64,000 nucleotides of DNA from Planktophila grossartii (GTDB lineage Bacteria; Actinomycetota; Actinomycetes; Nanopelagicales; Nanopelagicaceae): contig OZ248345.1 of NCBI GenBank assembly GCA_965234365.1, positions 1,364,001 through 1,428,000 of the forward strand, given 5' to 3'. Shown in pieces: positions 25,460-34,803 of the stretch (position 1 is the stretch's first letter; the number at the start of each line of letters is the position of its first letter). The position numbers were made by a program, and so were the translations under genes. Below the pieces are notes generated by a model, which saw only the letters and a list, made by a program, of their open reading frames with translations, ran no database searches and was not told where the DNA came from.

Positions 25460-26468
25460 TAGTTGCCGCCTTTGATTTGCTAGAAGATGCTCGCTCAATT
25501 AGTCGAGGTTGAAATTTGATTTGCTGGTGTTCGTGAGTTACATCTGATTCGCATTCACTGAGAATTAAATCTGCGGCAGTAACGCCTATTTGATAAGCGG
25601 GTTGCGAAATTGAAGTCAGCGGAACAGCCGCGGAAGGCGCAAATTGAATATCGTCATATCCAACAATGGCAACTTGTTCCGGTATGTGAATACCCTGGTT
25701 TAACAATTCCCGCATTACGCCGAGTGCCAACAGATCATTTGCGCAGAACACCGCACTGGGTAGCGCATCGAGGGCTAGCAAATCACGTGCTGCTCCTTCT
25801 CCGTTTGTTGCATTCATAAGTTGAACTTCTAGTTTAATGATTTCAACATTTGATAATTTTGCAGCCTTTGCAACACCAGCGCCTCGATCTGCCACCTGCG
25901 GAATTTTTTCTGGGCCGCAAACCCAAGCGATTCTCTTATGTCCGAGAGAGGCCAAATACTCAATGGCAATCTGTCCCCCATGCACATCATCAACGGAAAC
26001 AGAACATTGGTTTCTGCCTTCAAGTTCCCGGTCAAGCAGAGTCACACAGATACCGCGAGCGCGTAATGCATCGATTCGATCAGTTCTAATGTCGGCAGGA
26101 GTTAAGAGGACTCCGCGTACTTGTTGTTCCATCAACACATTGATGTATCGATCTTCCTTTTCTAAAGACTCGTCTGAATTACAGAGGAAGACTGCATAAT
26201 CTCGCTTGCGCGCTGCATCTTCTACGCCCCGTGCTACTTCGGTAAAGAATGGGTTTCCCACGTCAGGAACTACCAATCCGAGAGTTCGGCTGTATCCGGA
26301 CCGCAGCTGGCGAGCAAAGCCATTGGGCACAAAGCCCAGATCTTTAATCGTTTTTTGGACTCTGGAGAGTGTGGAGGCGGAGACCACTTCAGGGCGGTTG
26401 AGCACGTTAGAGACGGTGCCGACAGAGACCTTTGCCGCCGCCGCTACATCTCGCAAACTCACGCTCAT
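25452..26468 (-). CDS. LacI-family transcriptional regulator of the rhamnose locus
   Basis: Sugar-responsive repressor. The N-terminal helix-turn-helix covers residues 1-50 (SLRDVAAAAKVSVGTVSNVL with the hinge helix after it), then a periplasmic-binding-like ligand domain to the C-terminus with LGLVVPDVGNPFF and DDIQFAP. Length (338 aa) is typical. It diverges from the rhamnose ABC operon and precedes lldD in the same direction. Rhamnose-locus regulators of the LacI type are known in other bacteria; the effector here is inferred from context. A perfect TTGACA -35 lies at 26501-26506, but its -10 is weak. Confidence 0.88.
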   Translation of the reverse strand: MSVSLRDVAAAAKVSVGTVSNVLNRPEVVSASTLSRVQKTIKDLGFVPNGFARQLRSGYSRTLGLVVPDVGNPFFTEVARGVEDAARKRDYAVFLCNSDESLEKEDRYINVLMEQQVRGVLLTPADIRTDRIDALRARGICVTLLDRELEGRNQCSVSVDDVHGGQIAIEYLASLGHKRIAWVCGPEKIPQVADRGAGVAKAAKLSNVEIIKLEVQLMNATNGEGAARDLLALDALPSAVFCANDLLALGVMRELLNQGIHIPEQVAIVGYDDIQFAPSAAVPLTSISQPAYQIGVTAADLILSECESDVTHEHQQIKFQPRLIERASSSKSKAATNG

Positions 26469-26623
26469 AGGCTGGGAGTCTGCCCTACTAAATTGAACAC
26501 TGTCAACGCTTTGTTCAATTTTGCCCCAAAATTGACCAAATTGTTATCAGAAAGGGGTTGCACACGCTCAATCTGGGGCGTACTTTGCCCTTACGATTCT
26601 GAATCGTTTCAATTATTAGCGGG
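26469..26623. promoter_or_regulatory. Divergent lacI / rhamnose-operon control region
   Basis: Plus strand: TTGCAC (26558-26563) and TACTTT (26581-26586) with a 17-nt spacer form a good promoter, with +1 expected near 26593. At +1 begins the palindrome ACGATTCTGAATCGT (26593-26607), overlapping TGAATCGTTTCA (26600-26611), a LacI-family-like operator with a CG centre. Upstream, AAATTGAACA (26490-26499) and TGTTCAATTT (26512-26521) are a perfect 10-bp inverted repeat. TCAATTTT (26515-26522) and AAAATTGA (26528-26535) form another repeat, sharing the middle arm with the first. Confidence 0.65.
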
Positions 26624-28123
26624 GTGATTGTGGTTTCTACTCTCTTGAGCGTGGAAAGCGCTGCCAAGAATTTTGGTGGCGTGAGAGCCTTAGTGAAGGC
26701 TGACCTCACCCTCTACACCCACGAAATTCATGCTCTCTTAGGTGAAAACGGGGCTGGAAAGTCAACCCTCCTCAAAACTCTTGCTGGAGTCCACGCGCTC
26801 GATTCGGGATCAATTACCCTCAACGGAAAATCCTTCGAACAAGGCAGTACTCGCCTGGCTCGCGAGCAAGGCATTGCTGTTATTTACCAGGAGCCAAATC
26901 TCTTTCCTGATCTCACTCTTGCCGAAAATGTTTTCGCTGGTCGACAGCCAATCAAGAATGGAAGTGTCGACTGGAAATTTATGGAGGAGCAGTCACGAGC
27001 ACTCTTTACTCAACTTGGAGTTTCATTAAATCCATTAAGTCGAGCTCGCGGTCTTTCAATCGCTGACCAACAGATTGTGGAGATTGCAAAAGCAATATCT
27101 ACTAAAGCAAATGTAATTGTCATGGATGAACCAACGGCGGCTCTCTCTTCAAAAGAAGTTGAACGACTTTTTGCGGTCGCTCGAAATCTAAAAGAGAAGG
27201 GCTGTGCAGTTGTATTTGTCAGCCACCGTCTTGATGAAGTTTTTGCACTCTGCGATCGAATCACCATTATGCGTGATGGTTCTACCGTGAGCACTGCACT
27301 TACTTCAGCCTTAGATGAACCACAAGTTATTCGTGCAATGGTCGGGCGCGACGTGTCAGAACTCTTCCCCAAGCTTGAAGCAACTATTGGTGAGGTAGTT
27401 CTAGAGGTAGAAAATCTTGCCCGTGAGGGCCAATTCGAAAACATCTCATTCAATGTTCGTGCTGGAGAGATTGTTGCTCTTGCTGGTCTTGTAGGTTCAG
27501 GCCGATCTGAAGTCGCTCGTGCAATTTTCGGTGTTGACCGATATGACTCAGGTTCAATTACAGTCAACGGTCTAGAACTTAACACTGGTTCACCAAGTGC
27601 CGCTATGAATGCAGGCATTGCGCTTGTTCCTGAAGATCGTCGCCAGCAGGGTCTCTTCATGCCAACATCAATCGCGAAGAATGCAGCAATCACAATGCTC
27701 TCCTCGCTCCGAAAAGGTTTTCTCCTACGTGCAAGCGCCGAGAGAAAAATTGCTGAAGAGTGGACCAAGATTCTTCAGACAAAGTACGCCTCTATAGATG
27801 ACCCAGTTGAAAGACTCTCTGGTGGAAATCAGCAAAAGGTTGTGCTTGCTAAGTGGCTTGCTACTAACCCTCGTCTACTGATTGTCGATGAACCCACTCG
27901 AGGAATCGATGTGGGGACAAAATCTGAAGTGCACAAACTTCTATCTCAAAAGGCTCAGGAAGGTCTCGCAGTCTTAATGATTTCTTCGGAGCTCCCTGAA
28001 GTTCTTGGTATGGCTGATCGAGTCTTGGTCATGCGAGAAGGACATATCGTTCGAGAACTCTCGCGCTCCGAAGCAAACTCTGAAAACGTTATTGCTGCTG
28101 CGACTGGAGCAGTGACGCTATGA
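26624..28123 (+). CDS. rhaT: Sugar ABC transporter ATP-binding protein (rhamnose importer)
   Basis: Two-domain ATPase of the RbsA/RhaT class powering sugar import. Domain 1 has Walker A GENGAGKST and Walker B VIVMDEPTAAL. Domain 2 has the degenerate GLVGSGRSE loop and LSGGNQQKVVLAKW followed by LLIVDEPTRGID. Start may be GTG 26624 or GTG 26630, the latter better spaced from the G-rich ribosome-binding stretch. It overlaps the first permease gene by 4 bp. The substrate is assigned from the downstream rhamnose catabolic genes. Confidence 0.9.
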   Translation: MIVVSTLLSVESAAKNFGGVRALVKADLTLYTHEIHALLGENGAGKSTLLKTLAGVHALDSGSITLNGKSFEQGSTRLAREQGIAVIYQEPNLFPDLTLAENVFAGRQPIKNGSVDWKFMEEQSRALFTQLGVSLNPLSRARGLSIADQQIVEIAKAISTKANVIVMDEPTAALSSKEVERLFAVARNLKEKGCAVVFVSHRLDEVFALCDRITIMRDGSTVSTALTSALDEPQVIRAMVGRDVSELFPKLEATIGEVVLEVENLAREGQFENISFNVRAGEIVALAGLVGSGRSEVARAIFGVDRYDSGSITVNGLELNTGSPSAAMNAGIALVPEDRRQQGLFMPTSIAKNAAITMLSSLRKGFLLRASAERKIAEEWTKILQTKYASIDDPVERLSGGNQQKVVLAKWLATNPRLLIVDEPTRGIDVGTKSEVHKLLSQKAQEGLAVLMISSELPEVLGMADRVLVMREGHIVRELSRSEANSENVIAAATGAVTL

Positions 28124-29100
28124 GCAAATTCCTAACTAAGTTATTTGCGATACGCGAAATTCCTGTTGGTATCGCTCTAGTCATCGTTCTAGGTGTAACC
28201 GCATTTGCTAACCCAGCAATCATTTCTCGCAGCGGCGCTTTGGATATCTTCTTAGGCGTCAGTGTTGTCGCATTTCTTGCGGTGGGCCAAACTCTCGTCA
28301 TTGCCATGAAGCATGTTGATTTATCTGTTGGTTCAACCATTGGCTTCTCAGCTTGGTTAATTGGAAAATCAACCGCAGACGGTCACTCGCTCATCTACTC
28401 AATGACGCTGGTGTTGATACTTGGCCTGACAGTGGGTGCACTCAATGGTTATCTTGTCGCTTATTTGGAGCTTCCAAGCCTTGTCGTGACTCTTGCAACC
28501 ATGTATATCGTCCGGGGTGTTTTTAGCCAGATTTCATCAGGGCGAACCATTATTGCCAGTGAAGTTCCAAAGCCGATTAGCTTTATTGGGCTTAACTCCC
28601 TGTATGTAGTTCCCTACATGTTCATTATTGTCTTGGTTCTTGTTTTTATTGCAGGAAATATCATGCATCGTCTTCGTCCCGCTAGAGATCTTTATGCCAT
28701 TGGTTCCAATCTTCCTGCAGCAAACCTTGCAGGAATCCCAGTTGCCAAACGTGTTTTTTCTGCCTTTCTAACCAACGGCTTACTCGCATCATTTGGCGGA
28801 ATCATTCTTCTTTCACGGTTCAATGCTGCAGATACCAATTCAGGCATGGGCCTTGAACTCAATGTCATTGCCGCGTGTGTTGTTGGCGGTGTTGCAATAG
28901 CTGGTGGTGTTGGAACTGTTTATGGTGCACTTATCGGTGCGATTCTGCTGCAGTCGATAACTATGGCTTTGGGAGCACTCGGAGTTGGCCAGTTCTGGCA
29001 ACTAGCAGTTAATGGGCTGCTGCTCATTCTTGCAATTTCACTTGATAGGTACCTGACCTTAAGAGTTAAGCCCTCGACAATTATGAGAGTGAAAAGTTGA
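28120..29100 (+). CDS. rhaP: Sugar ABC transporter permease (rhamnose importer)
   Basis: BPD_transp_2 (RbsC-like) permease, 326 aa with about eight to ten membrane helices. Family hallmarks are MKHVDLSVGS, an EAA-like loop with IPVAKRVFSAF, and the glycine-rich VVGGVAIAGGVGTVYGALIGA. Couplings of 4 bp on both sides place it in one polycistronic unit with rhaT and the second permease. It forms the membrane channel as a heterodimer with the product of the next gene. Confidence 0.9.
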   Translation: MSKFLTKLFAIREIPVGIALVIVLGVTAFANPAIISRSGALDIFLGVSVVAFLAVGQTLVIAMKHVDLSVGSTIGFSAWLIGKSTADGHSLIYSMTLVLILGLTVGALNGYLVAYLELPSLVVTLATMYIVRGVFSQISSGRTIIASEVPKPISFIGLNSLYVVPYMFIIVLVLVFIAGNIMHRLRPARDLYAIGSNLPAANLAGIPVAKRVFSAFLTNGLLASFGGIILLSRFNAADTNSGMGLELNVIAACVVGGVAIAGGVGTVYGALIGAILLQSITMALGALGVGQFWQLAVNGLLLILAISLDRYLTLRVKPSTIMRVKS

Positions 29101-30059
29101 TGAAAATTAGATTCTCTTGGGACAAAGGTGTCGTTCTCTTACTCATAGTCGCAACAATCGCTGGCTCATTTATTACTCCTTATTTTGCGACAAGTAGCAA
29201 TCTATCGTTTGTTATTCAAGATGTCGGCGAAATAATGATCATCGCCCTTCCGATGACATACCTAATCATCGCCGGTGAAATTGATCTTTCAGTCGCCTCA
29301 GTTGTTGGCTTAACAAGCGCAAGCATTGGGTTCGCTTATGTGCGCGGGGTGCCCTTTGGTTTAAGTATTGTCATTGGTTTACTTGTCGGCACTCTATGTG
29401 GGTTGATTAACGGAATTCTGGTCACAAAATTTGGTCTGCAGTCCCTTGCTGTAACAATCGGAACGTTGGCACTTTTCCGAGGGCTTTGTTATGTATTACT
29501 GGGTAACGAACCTGTGGATTTCTTATCAGCTCCAATTACGCATATTGGTTATGACAATATTCCAAACACATTTCTACCTTATTCAACAATTCTCTTAGTC
29601 ATTCTGGGTGCAGCAGCATGGATCATTTTGCACTACACCCGCTTTGGCCGCTGGGTATTCTCACTAGGTATTAACCCGGGAGCAGCGGTATTTTCTGGAA
29701 TTCCAGTACAGCGTATGAAGTTACTTCTCTTCACGATGACTGGATTGATGTCTGGGGTTGCAGGAGTTGTTTACAGCTTCCGCTTCGCTAGCGCATCACC
29801 AAGTGGTGCTTCGGGCTATGAGCTAGCTGTCATTGCCTCTGTTCTATTTGGCGGAGTTGCAATTGCAGGAGGCGTCGGCACCATGTGGGGCGTGCTTGCA
29901 GCGGTAATGGTGCTCGGAGTTATTCGCTCCGTTCTGCAATTATCGAATGTGTCATCCAATGCACTGCTGATTGTCAGTGGTTCATTGCTATTGATTTCCG
30001 TTGTTCTACCAAGAGCAATTGAAGTTACTCGTAGTCGTCGAAAGACAGCTACTTCGTAA
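29097..30059 (+). CDS. rhaQ: Sugar ABC transporter permease (rhamnose importer), second subunit
   Basis: BPD_transp_2 permease of 320 aa paralogous to the preceding one. It shows IAGEIDLSVASVVGL, GIPVQRMKLLLF and LFGGVAIAGGVGTMWGVL. It starts ATGATGAA within the previous stop (TGATGA), so it is translationally coupled. Two distinct permeases with one double ATPase are the rule for the RhaPQ-type rhamnose importers. Confidence 0.9.
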   Translation: MMKIRFSWDKGVVLLLIVATIAGSFITPYFATSSNLSFVIQDVGEIMIIALPMTYLIIAGEIDLSVASVVGLTSASIGFAYVRGVPFGLSIVIGLLVGTLCGLINGILVTKFGLQSLAVTIGTLALFRGLCYVLLGNEPVDFLSAPITHIGYDNIPNTFLPYSTILLVILGAAAWIILHYTRFGRWVFSLGINPGAAVFSGIPVQRMKLLLFTMTGLMSGVAGVVYSFRFASASPSGASGYELAVIASVLFGGVAIAGGVGTMWGVLAAVMVLGVIRSVLQLSNVSSNALLIVSGSLLLISVVLPRAIEVTRSRRKTATS

Positions 30060-30090
30060 GGCTAGAAACCCATCAACAATAGGAGAAAAA

Positions 30091-31131
30091 ATGCAGAAGA
30101 AGCTCACACGCAGCCTCATTGCTATCGCAGCAGTTGCAGCACTTGCTGTTTCAGTTGCGCCAGCACAGGCAGCAGGAGTCAAGGGCATCAAGACCGGTCT
30201 TAAGATCGCGATTATGCCTAAGGCGCTCAACATCGGTTACTTCGATGCTTGGAACAAGGGCGCACAGACAGCATGTAAGGAAATCGCTGCTAAGTGCACA
30301 TACCTCGGGCCAACCGAAGCAACAGGACCTGCACAGGTTCAGTTCATCAACAAGGTTGTTCAGCAGAAGTACGACGTGCTCGTCATCTCTGCTGCTGATC
30401 AAAACGCAATTATTCCTGCACTTAACAAGGCAAAGGCAGCTGGAATCACTATCGTGACTTCAGATGCTGACGTTGCTGCGACTGGTGCAAAGTCACGTGT
30501 AACAGCAGTTCTTCCAGCGGCTTCAGAGCGCATCGGAACAGCTGAAGTTGACTGGGCTGCAGAAGCTGCTGGCAAGAAGGGTTCAGTTGCAATTCTTTCT
30601 GCAGCTGCAACTGCTGCAAACCAGAATGCTTGGATTGCTGCTATGGGTCCATACCTAACAAAGACTTACCCAAACATGACTTGGGTTGGCGGAACAGTTG
30701 ATAAGTCAGTCTTCTACGGCGATGACGATGCAACAAAGTCAACAGCTCAGTTCAACGCAATCTTGGCTCAGTATCCAGATGTAGCAGCAATCATTGCTCC
30801 AACAACTGTTGGTGTGAAGGCTGCAGCAGCTGAGAAGCAGGCTAAGAAGTCAGCTGTAAAGGTCACTGGCCTTGGACTTCCTTCAGAAATGGCTCCATAC
30901 ATTGAAGATGGAACTGTTGAGAAGGTTGGTCTCTGGAACCCAATCGACCTTGGATATGTAGCTGTTTACGCAGCTGGATATGCAAAGGCTGGTTCATTCA
31001 AGGGCACTGTTGGTTCTTCATTCACAGCTGGAAAGACCACATACAAGGTCACAGCTGGAGGAATTACATACCTCGGCGACCCATTCACCTTCACTAAGGC
31101 GAATATCGCAACATTCAAGAAGATCTACTAA
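30091..31131 (+). CDS. rhaS: Rhamnose ABC transporter substrate-binding protein
   Basis: Exported type I periplasmic-binding-fold protein that captures the sugar. The signal peptide ends APAQA with cleavage before AG. No Cys follows, so there is no lipobox, unusual for a Gram-positive importer. The mature domain contains MPKALNIGYFDAWNKGA and DVLVISAADQNAIIPAL, typical of the RhaS/RbsB group. ATG 30091 follows AGGAGA with a 5-nt gap. The coding sequence is rich in Ala, Lys and Thr with repetitive codon choice, as expected of a highly expressed protein. A hairpin downstream may protect its mRNA. Confidence 0.88.
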   Translation: MQKKLTRSLIAIAAVAALAVSVAPAQAAGVKGIKTGLKIAIMPKALNIGYFDAWNKGAQTACKEIAAKCTYLGPTEATGPAQVQFINKVVQQKYDVLVISAADQNAIIPALNKAKAAGITIVTSDADVAATGAKSRVTAVLPAASERIGTAEVDWAAEAAGKKGSVAILSAAATAANQNAWIAAMGPYLTKTYPNMTWVGGTVDKSVFYGDDDATKSTAQFNAILAQYPDVAAIIAPTTVGVKAAAAEKQAKKSAVKVTGLGLPSEMAPYIEDGTVEKVGLWNPIDLGYVAVYAAGYAKAGSFKGTVGSSFTAGKTTYKVTAGGITYLGDPFTFTKANIATFKKIY

Positions 31132-31164
31132 TAGTTAAGTAATTAACTAATAGGGATTCTTTGG

Positions 31165-31192
31165 GGCTGCGGCCGTTTTGGCGGTCGCAGCC
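31165..31192 (+). other. Intercistronic hairpin between rhaS and rhaM
   Basis: GGCTGCG (31165-31171) and CGCAGCC (31186-31192) pair over a GC-rich 14-nt interior that can pair further. There is no T-run after it, so it is more likely an mRNA-stabilising or partial-attenuation element, letting the transporter part exceed the enzyme part, than a full terminator. Confidence 0.6.
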
Positions 31193-31247
31193 TCGGAGGA
31201 ATTTCTATTACCGATAGAAGTGTTTTTAAAGGCAGGGAGGGTTAGTG

Positions 31248-31571
31248 ATGGAGAGAGTTGGATTCCGACTCAAGCTTCGTAAAGAGAAGCTTGATGAATA
31301 CGTCCTGCATCACCAAAACGTATGGCCAGAAATGCTTGAAGCACTTTCTGAAACTGGATGGCATAACTACTCGCTCTTCTTAGATCGCAGCGATGCAACC
31401 TTGATTGGTTACTTCGAGACTCCAGATCTTCAGAAAGCGCTCGATGGGATGGCTGCAAAAGATGTCAACGAACGTTGGCAAGCATTTATGGCTGATTACT
31501 TTGAAGCACTCGATGGTCGCAGACCTGACGAAGGTTTCCTGAAGCTCGAAAACATTTTCTACCTCAAATAA
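31248..31571 (+). CDS. rhaM: L-rhamnose mutarotase
   Basis: Small dimeric ferredoxin-fold enzyme interconverting the anomers of L-rhamnose. Tyr18 and His22 (DEYVLHHQNVWPEM) match the active-site Tyr and His of the E. coli enzyme at identical positions, and the C-terminus ends in FYLK as in the family (FYLP). ATG 31248 is preferred over the adjacent GTG 31245 because GGGAGGG ends 7 nt before it. It lies first among the catabolic genes of the rhamnose operon. Confidence 0.93.
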   Translation: MERVGFRLKLRKEKLDEYVLHHQNVWPEMLEALSETGWHNYSLFLDRSDATLIGYFETPDLQKALDGMAAKDVNERWQAFMADYFEALDGRRPDEGFLKLENIFYLK

Positions 31572-31589
31572 AAAGAATGGATACCGACA

Positions 31590-32756
31590 ATGGCAAGCAC
31601 TAATGAAGTAAAAGCTGTTCTCAATCGCTTAGGTGTTGAGACTCCTTCATGGGCCTACGGCAACTCCGGGACGCGCTTTAAGGTCTTCGGTCAGCCAGGT
31701 GTGCCGCGCGATCCATACGAAAAGGTTGCCGATGCCGCGCAAGTACATAAGTACACCGGTGCTGCGCCAACAGTCGCGCTTCATATTCCATGGGACAAAG
31801 TCGCGGATTACAAAGACTTTGCCGCCCATGCGCAGGGCCTTGGAGTAAAGCTAGGCACTATTAACTCAAATACTTTCCAGGATGATCAATACATCCTTGG
31901 TTCAGTCTGCGCGCCAGATCCAAAGGTTCGCGCAAATGCTGTCGCTCACTTGCTCGACTGCATTGACATCATGGACCAAGTTAACGTTCAGGATCTCAAG
32001 CTCTGGTTTGCAGATGGAACAAACTATCCAGGACAAGACAACATTGCAGATCGTCAAAATCGTTTAGCAGAGTCACTTGAAAAGGTTTATGCACGTCTTG
32101 GCGCCAACCAACGTATGTTGCTCGAATATAAATTCTTTGAGCCAGCTTTCTATCACACCGATGTTCCTGACTGGGGTACCTCACTTTTGCATTGCATGGC
32201 GCTTGGTCCAAAGGCAATGGTTGTTGTAGATACAGGCCACCATGCTCCGGGAACAAATATTGAATTCATCGTCGCTGGTTTGCTCCGCGCAAAGCGCCTT
32301 GGTGCTTTCGACTTTAACTCACGTTTCTATGCAGATGATGACCTCATTGTTGGTGCTGCAGACCCATTCCAGCTCTTCCGCATTATGCATGAAGTAAATA
32401 TCAATGGTGGTTTCGATGTCGGAACTCCCGTTTCATATGTCCTCGATCAATGCCACAACATTGAAGCGAAAATTCCTGGTCAGATTCGTTCGATTATGAA
32501 TGTACAAGAAGCCGTTGCTAAGGCTGTTCTTGTTGATCAAGACGCTCTGAAGAAGGCTCAGCTCGCCGGTGATGTACTTGCAGGACATGAAGTATTGATG
32601 GATGCATACAACACCGATGTTCGCGGACTTCTTCGCGAATGGCGCAGTGACAAGGGGATTGATCCAGAACCAATGAAGGCATATGCAGCGAGCGGTTACG
32701 CCGCAAAGATTGCTGCAGATCGCGTCGGCGGTAATCAAGCCGGTTGGGGAGCTTAA
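31590..32756 (+). CDS. rhaI: L-rhamnose isomerase (RhaI type)
   Basis: Metal-dependent TIM-barrel isomerase converting L-rhamnose to L-rhamnulose. It belongs to the Pseudomonas-type RhaI group, not the E. coli RhaA group. Candidate metal ligands are Glu in LLEYKFFEPAFYH, Asp and His in VVDTGHHAPGTN, and Asp in FDFNSRFYADDDL. 388 aa, a little shorter than some relatives. Four nucleotides separate it from the aldolase/dehydrogenase gene. Confidence 0.9.
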   Translation: MASTNEVKAVLNRLGVETPSWAYGNSGTRFKVFGQPGVPRDPYEKVADAAQVHKYTGAAPTVALHIPWDKVADYKDFAAHAQGLGVKLGTINSNTFQDDQYILGSVCAPDPKVRANAVAHLLDCIDIMDQVNVQDLKLWFADGTNYPGQDNIADRQNRLAESLEKVYARLGANQRMLLEYKFFEPAFYHTDVPDWGTSLLHCMALGPKAMVVVDTGHHAPGTNIEFIVAGLLRAKRLGAFDFNSRFYADDDLIVGAADPFQLFRIMHEVNINGGFDVGTPVSYVLDQCHNIEAKIPGQIRSIMNVQEAVAKAVLVDQDALKKAQLAGDVLAGHEVLMDAYNTDVRGLLREWRSDKGIDPEPMKAYAASGYAAKIAADRVGGNQAGWGA

Positions 32757-32760
32757 TTAA

Positions 32761-34797
32761 ATGGCAAATAAAACTATCGAAGAACTTTTGGGGCGAAGTA
32801 ATCGTCTGGGGAGTAATCCCAAGTTCACCAATTATGCTGGCGGAAATACCTCTGCCAAAGGCGAAGCTAAAGATCCATCGACTGGACAAGATGTTGAAGT
32901 TCTCTATGTAAAAGGTTCCGGTGGCGATTTAGGCACCCTGAAAGAGGCGGGACTTGCTGGTCTCTATCTCGATCGTATGCGCGCTTTGGTCGATGTCTAT
33001 CGCGGTGTCGAACATGAAGATGAGATGGTCGCACTCTTTGATTACTGCACATTTGGTCGTGGTGGAGCTGCACCAAGTATCGATACTGCGATGCATGGGC
33101 TGGTTAACGTTGCCCATGTCGATCACTTGCATCCAGATTCCATCATTGCACTCGCGACAGCCGCGGATGGACCAGCGCTCACCAAAGAATGTTTCGGAGA
33201 TGAAATTCTCTGGGTTGATTGGCGCCGTCCTGGTTTCCAACTAGGTCTCGATATTGCAAAGCTTGCCAAGGAGAATCCAAAGGCTAAAGGGGCTGTTCTA
33301 GGCGGACATGGCCTCACTACCTGGGCTGAAACTTCTGCTGAGTGCGAGAAGCGCTCGATTGAAGCAATCGAAAAGGCTGAAAAGTTCTTAGCGGCAAAGG
33401 GAAAGAAAGATCCATTTGGAGCACTAGTTAAAGAGTGGGCACCGCTTTCACCAGAAGCACGTAAAGCCAAGGCAGCGCTGCTTGCACCTGCTCTCCGCGG
33501 AATTGCATCAATGGATTCGCCGATGCTCGGAAGCTTCAGTGATGCAGACGTTGTTCTTGATTTCATATCTCACTCGGAACTCACTCGTCTTGCAGCTCTT
33601 GGCACTTCATGCCCAGATCACTTCTTACGTACGAAGATCTCACCGATGGTTCTCGACACCCCCGCTGATGCATCTGTCGAAGATGTGGTTGCACGTGCGC
33701 ATGAACTTCACGAGAAATATCGCGAGACATATGCGACCTACTACAAGAAGTATGCAAAGCCAGAAAGCCCAGCGATGCGGGGGGCTGATCCACTCATTAT
33801 CTTGGTTCCTGGCGTTGGAATGTTTAGCTACGGAAAAGATAAGCAGACTTCTCGCGTCGCAGGCGAGTTCTATATCAACGCAATCAACGTAATGCGTGGA
33901 GCAGAATCTGTTTCAAAATATCAGCCCATCGCAGAATCTGAAAAGTTCAATATTGAATATTGGGAGCTTGAAGAAGCAAAGCTTCGCCGTATGCCAAAAC
34001 CAAAGCCATTGGCTGGCCGCATTGCAATCGTCACCGGTGGCGGTTCAGGTATCGGTAAGGCAACATCTCTTCGTTTAGCAGCTGAAGGCGCTTGCGTGGT
34101 GGTTGCAGATCGCGATCTCGATGCTGCAACGGCTGTTGCAGCTGAAATTGGTGGTGCTGATAAAGCAATCGCAGTCAAAGTTGATGTCACTGACGAAGAG
34201 GCAATCATCGCGACCGTTCATGCATCATCTCTCGCATTTGGCGGCGTAGATCTCGTTGTTAACAATGCAGGACTTTCACTGAGCAAAGCACTTGTTGATA
34301 CCACTGTGGCAGATTGGGACCTCCAGCACGATGTTATGGCGCGCGGTTCATTCTTGATGTCACGCGAATCAGCAAAAGCGATGATTGCTCAAAAGATGGG
34401 TGGAGACATTGTCTACATCTCATCCAAGAATTCAATCTTTGCAGGGCCTAACAACATCGCATATGGCGCAACAAAGGCAGATCAGGCGCATCAAGTGCGC
34501 TTGCTTGCCGCAGAACTCGGTGCACATCAAATTCGCGTCAATGGCGTAAACCCTGACGGCGTTGTACGTGGTTCAGGAATCTTCTCATCTGGTTGGGGTG
34601 CAAACCGCGCAGCTGTATACGGTGTAGAAGAAGAGAAGTTAGGTGAGTACTACGCACAACGTTCTATCTTGAAGCGTGAAGTATTGCCTGATCACATTGC
34701 AGCAGCTGTATTCGTATTGTGTTCATCAGATCTCGCGCTTACGACTGGATTACATATTCCTGTCGACAGTGGAGTAGCTGCCGCATTTATGCGATAG
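32761..34797 (+). CDS. rhaEW: Bifunctional L-rhamnulose-1-phosphate aldolase / L-lactaldehyde dehydrogenase
   Basis: Fusion of a class II aldolase-like domain (about residues 1-410) and a short-chain dehydrogenase (about 419-678). The aldolase part has the metal site HVDHLHPD (His122, His124) and GGHGLTTW. The SDR part has the TGGGSGIG cofactor loop, NNAG, and catalytic Ser plus YGATK (Tyr568, Lys572). RhaEW proteins characterised in Bacillus and Chloroflexus cleave L-rhamnulose-1-phosphate to DHAP and L-lactaldehyde and oxidise the latter to L-lactate. The lldD gene at the locus edge fits that product. Confidence 0.92.
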   Translation: MANKTIEELLGRSNRLGSNPKFTNYAGGNTSAKGEAKDPSTGQDVEVLYVKGSGGDLGTLKEAGLAGLYLDRMRALVDVYRGVEHEDEMVALFDYCTFGRGGAAPSIDTAMHGLVNVAHVDHLHPDSIIALATAADGPALTKECFGDEILWVDWRRPGFQLGLDIAKLAKENPKAKGAVLGGHGLTTWAETSAECEKRSIEAIEKAEKFLAAKGKKDPFGALVKEWAPLSPEARKAKAALLAPALRGIASMDSPMLGSFSDADVVLDFISHSELTRLAALGTSCPDHFLRTKISPMVLDTPADASVEDVVARAHELHEKYRETYATYYKKYAKPESPAMRGADPLIILVPGVGMFSYGKDKQTSRVAGEFYINAINVMRGAESVSKYQPIAESEKFNIEYWELEEAKLRRMPKPKPLAGRIAIVTGGGSGIGKATSLRLAAEGACVVVADRDLDAATAVAAEIGGADKAIAVKVDVTDEEAIIATVHASSLAFGGVDLVVNNAGLSLSKALVDTTVADWDLQHDVMARGSFLMSRESAKAMIAQKMGGDIVYISSKNSIFAGPNNIAYGATKADQAHQVRLLAAELGAHQIRVNGVNPDGVVRGSGIFSSGWGANRAAVYGVEEEKLGEYYAQRSILKREVLPDHIAAAVFVLCSSDLALTTGLHIPVDSGVAAAFMR

Positions 34798-34803
34798 AAC
34801 TCT

